A DNA stretch of 15,703 nt from positions 1 through 15,703 of the forward strand of contig CADWAF010004114.1 of NCBI GenBank assembly GCA_902984215.1, in the 5' to 3' direction. The notes under the pieces were generated by a model, which saw only the letters and a list, made by a program, of their open reading frames with translations, was not told the origin of the DNA and did no database searches. Each line of letters begins with the position of its first letter. Within the stretch, counting starts at the first letter, position 1. Source of the DNA: Willaertia magna. Taxonomy: Eukaryota; Heterolobosea; Eutetramitea; Acrasida; Naegleriidae. A program made the position numbers and the translations under genes. Positions 15,430-15,703 of this stretch are shown piece by piece.

Positions 15430-15703
15430 ATGACATTTTTCATTCCTCGGCAACTGACATCCCCATTCCTACAATTATTATTATTTACTTTTATCATTTA
15501 CACTATCCTTTCCATTCATTTATTTATTTTCGCTTTACCATCATCTAATAATGTCAATAACTTTCAATTAGAAACCTTTACCTATAAAGTAACTACACAA
15601 CCTAGCTCTTCTTCTTTATTTACAATTTGGACAGCTCCTCCATCACAAAAGATTTTACAAAATAAAGCGCCACCAACAATAATCAATTCTATCATTAAAG
15701 TTT
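15430..15703 (+). CDS. N-terminus of a secreted or membrane-anchored protein (partial, runs off window)
   Basis: An open frame of 91 codons starting at ATG 15430 continues past the window end. Residues 1-12 are short and mostly polar with one Arg (R7). Residues 13-36 form one long hydrophobic stretch (FLQLLLFTFIIYTILSIHLF, then IFAL) followed by PSSNN, which suits a signal peptide cleaved near residue 35 or an uncleaved type II anchor. What follows (NFQLETFTYKVTTQPSSSSL, then FTIWTAPPS) is Ser/Thr/Pro-containing, as in extracellular or luminal domains. C and G use is like the healthy genes and unlike the AT block next to it. The family is not recognisable from 91 residues. Confidence 0.7.
   Translation, partial: MTFFIPRQLTSPFLQLLLFTFIIYTILSIHLFIFALPSSNNVNNFQLETFTYKVTTQPSSSSLFTIWTAPPSQKILQNKAPPTIINSIIKV

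Overview
The window looks like nuclear DNA of an AT-rich, intron-poor unicellular eukaryote. It carries three eukaryote-specific protein genes (ESCRT-III CHMP5/Vps60, a small heat-shock protein and the giant helicase ASCC3). The 6.8-kb ASCC3 frame is uninterrupted, the standard code fits, all three complete genes end in TAA, and there is an asparagine run. An amoebozoan, heterolobosean or early-diverging fungus would all fit; the sequence alone does not decide between them.

Layout. 1-849: 3' flank and minus-strand CHMP5/VPS60 gene. 850-1087: short spacer with palindromic/hairpin sequence downstream of the sHSP gene. 1088-1705: minus-strand alpha-crystallin (Hsp20) gene. 1706-2731: about 1 kb of divergent intergenic DNA holding a perfect E2F-type palindrome, two related CTTGTT palindromes and one possible 71-aa membrane micro-ORF. 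2732-9520: plus-strand ASCC3. 9548-9673: an exact 63-bp tandem duplication in the ASCC3 3' flank. 9676 to about 15180: a block of extreme AT content (mostly 3-15% GC by hand counts) with an 840-bp core of only about 2.6% GC. From about 15180 composition returns to normal, and 15430 to the window end is the start of a secreted or membrane-anchored protein of unknown function.

The known genes do not form a pathway unit. ASCC3 (collided-ribosome disassembly, alkylation repair) and Hsp20 (holdase chaperone) are both stress/proteostasis genes and are divergently arranged; CHMP5 serves endosomal ESCRT function. No tRNA, rRNA or CRISPR was seen.

The least expected part is the hyper-AT block. Reading it by hand in all frames shows open frames without ATG and frame-shifted coding remnants far longer than expected at this composition. 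They include a minus-strand cysteine-rich remnant (11133-11531), a plus-strand remnant (12750-13318) and a roughly 1.3-kb minus-strand remnant (13745-15054). Internal stops are almost all TAA or TGA, CpG is nearly absent, and two tyrosines sit where cysteines would complete a zinc-binding pattern. I read the block as old genes, probably mobile-element genes, eroded by a strong GC-to-AT mutation process resembling RIP or methyl-cytosine decay. That is an inference.
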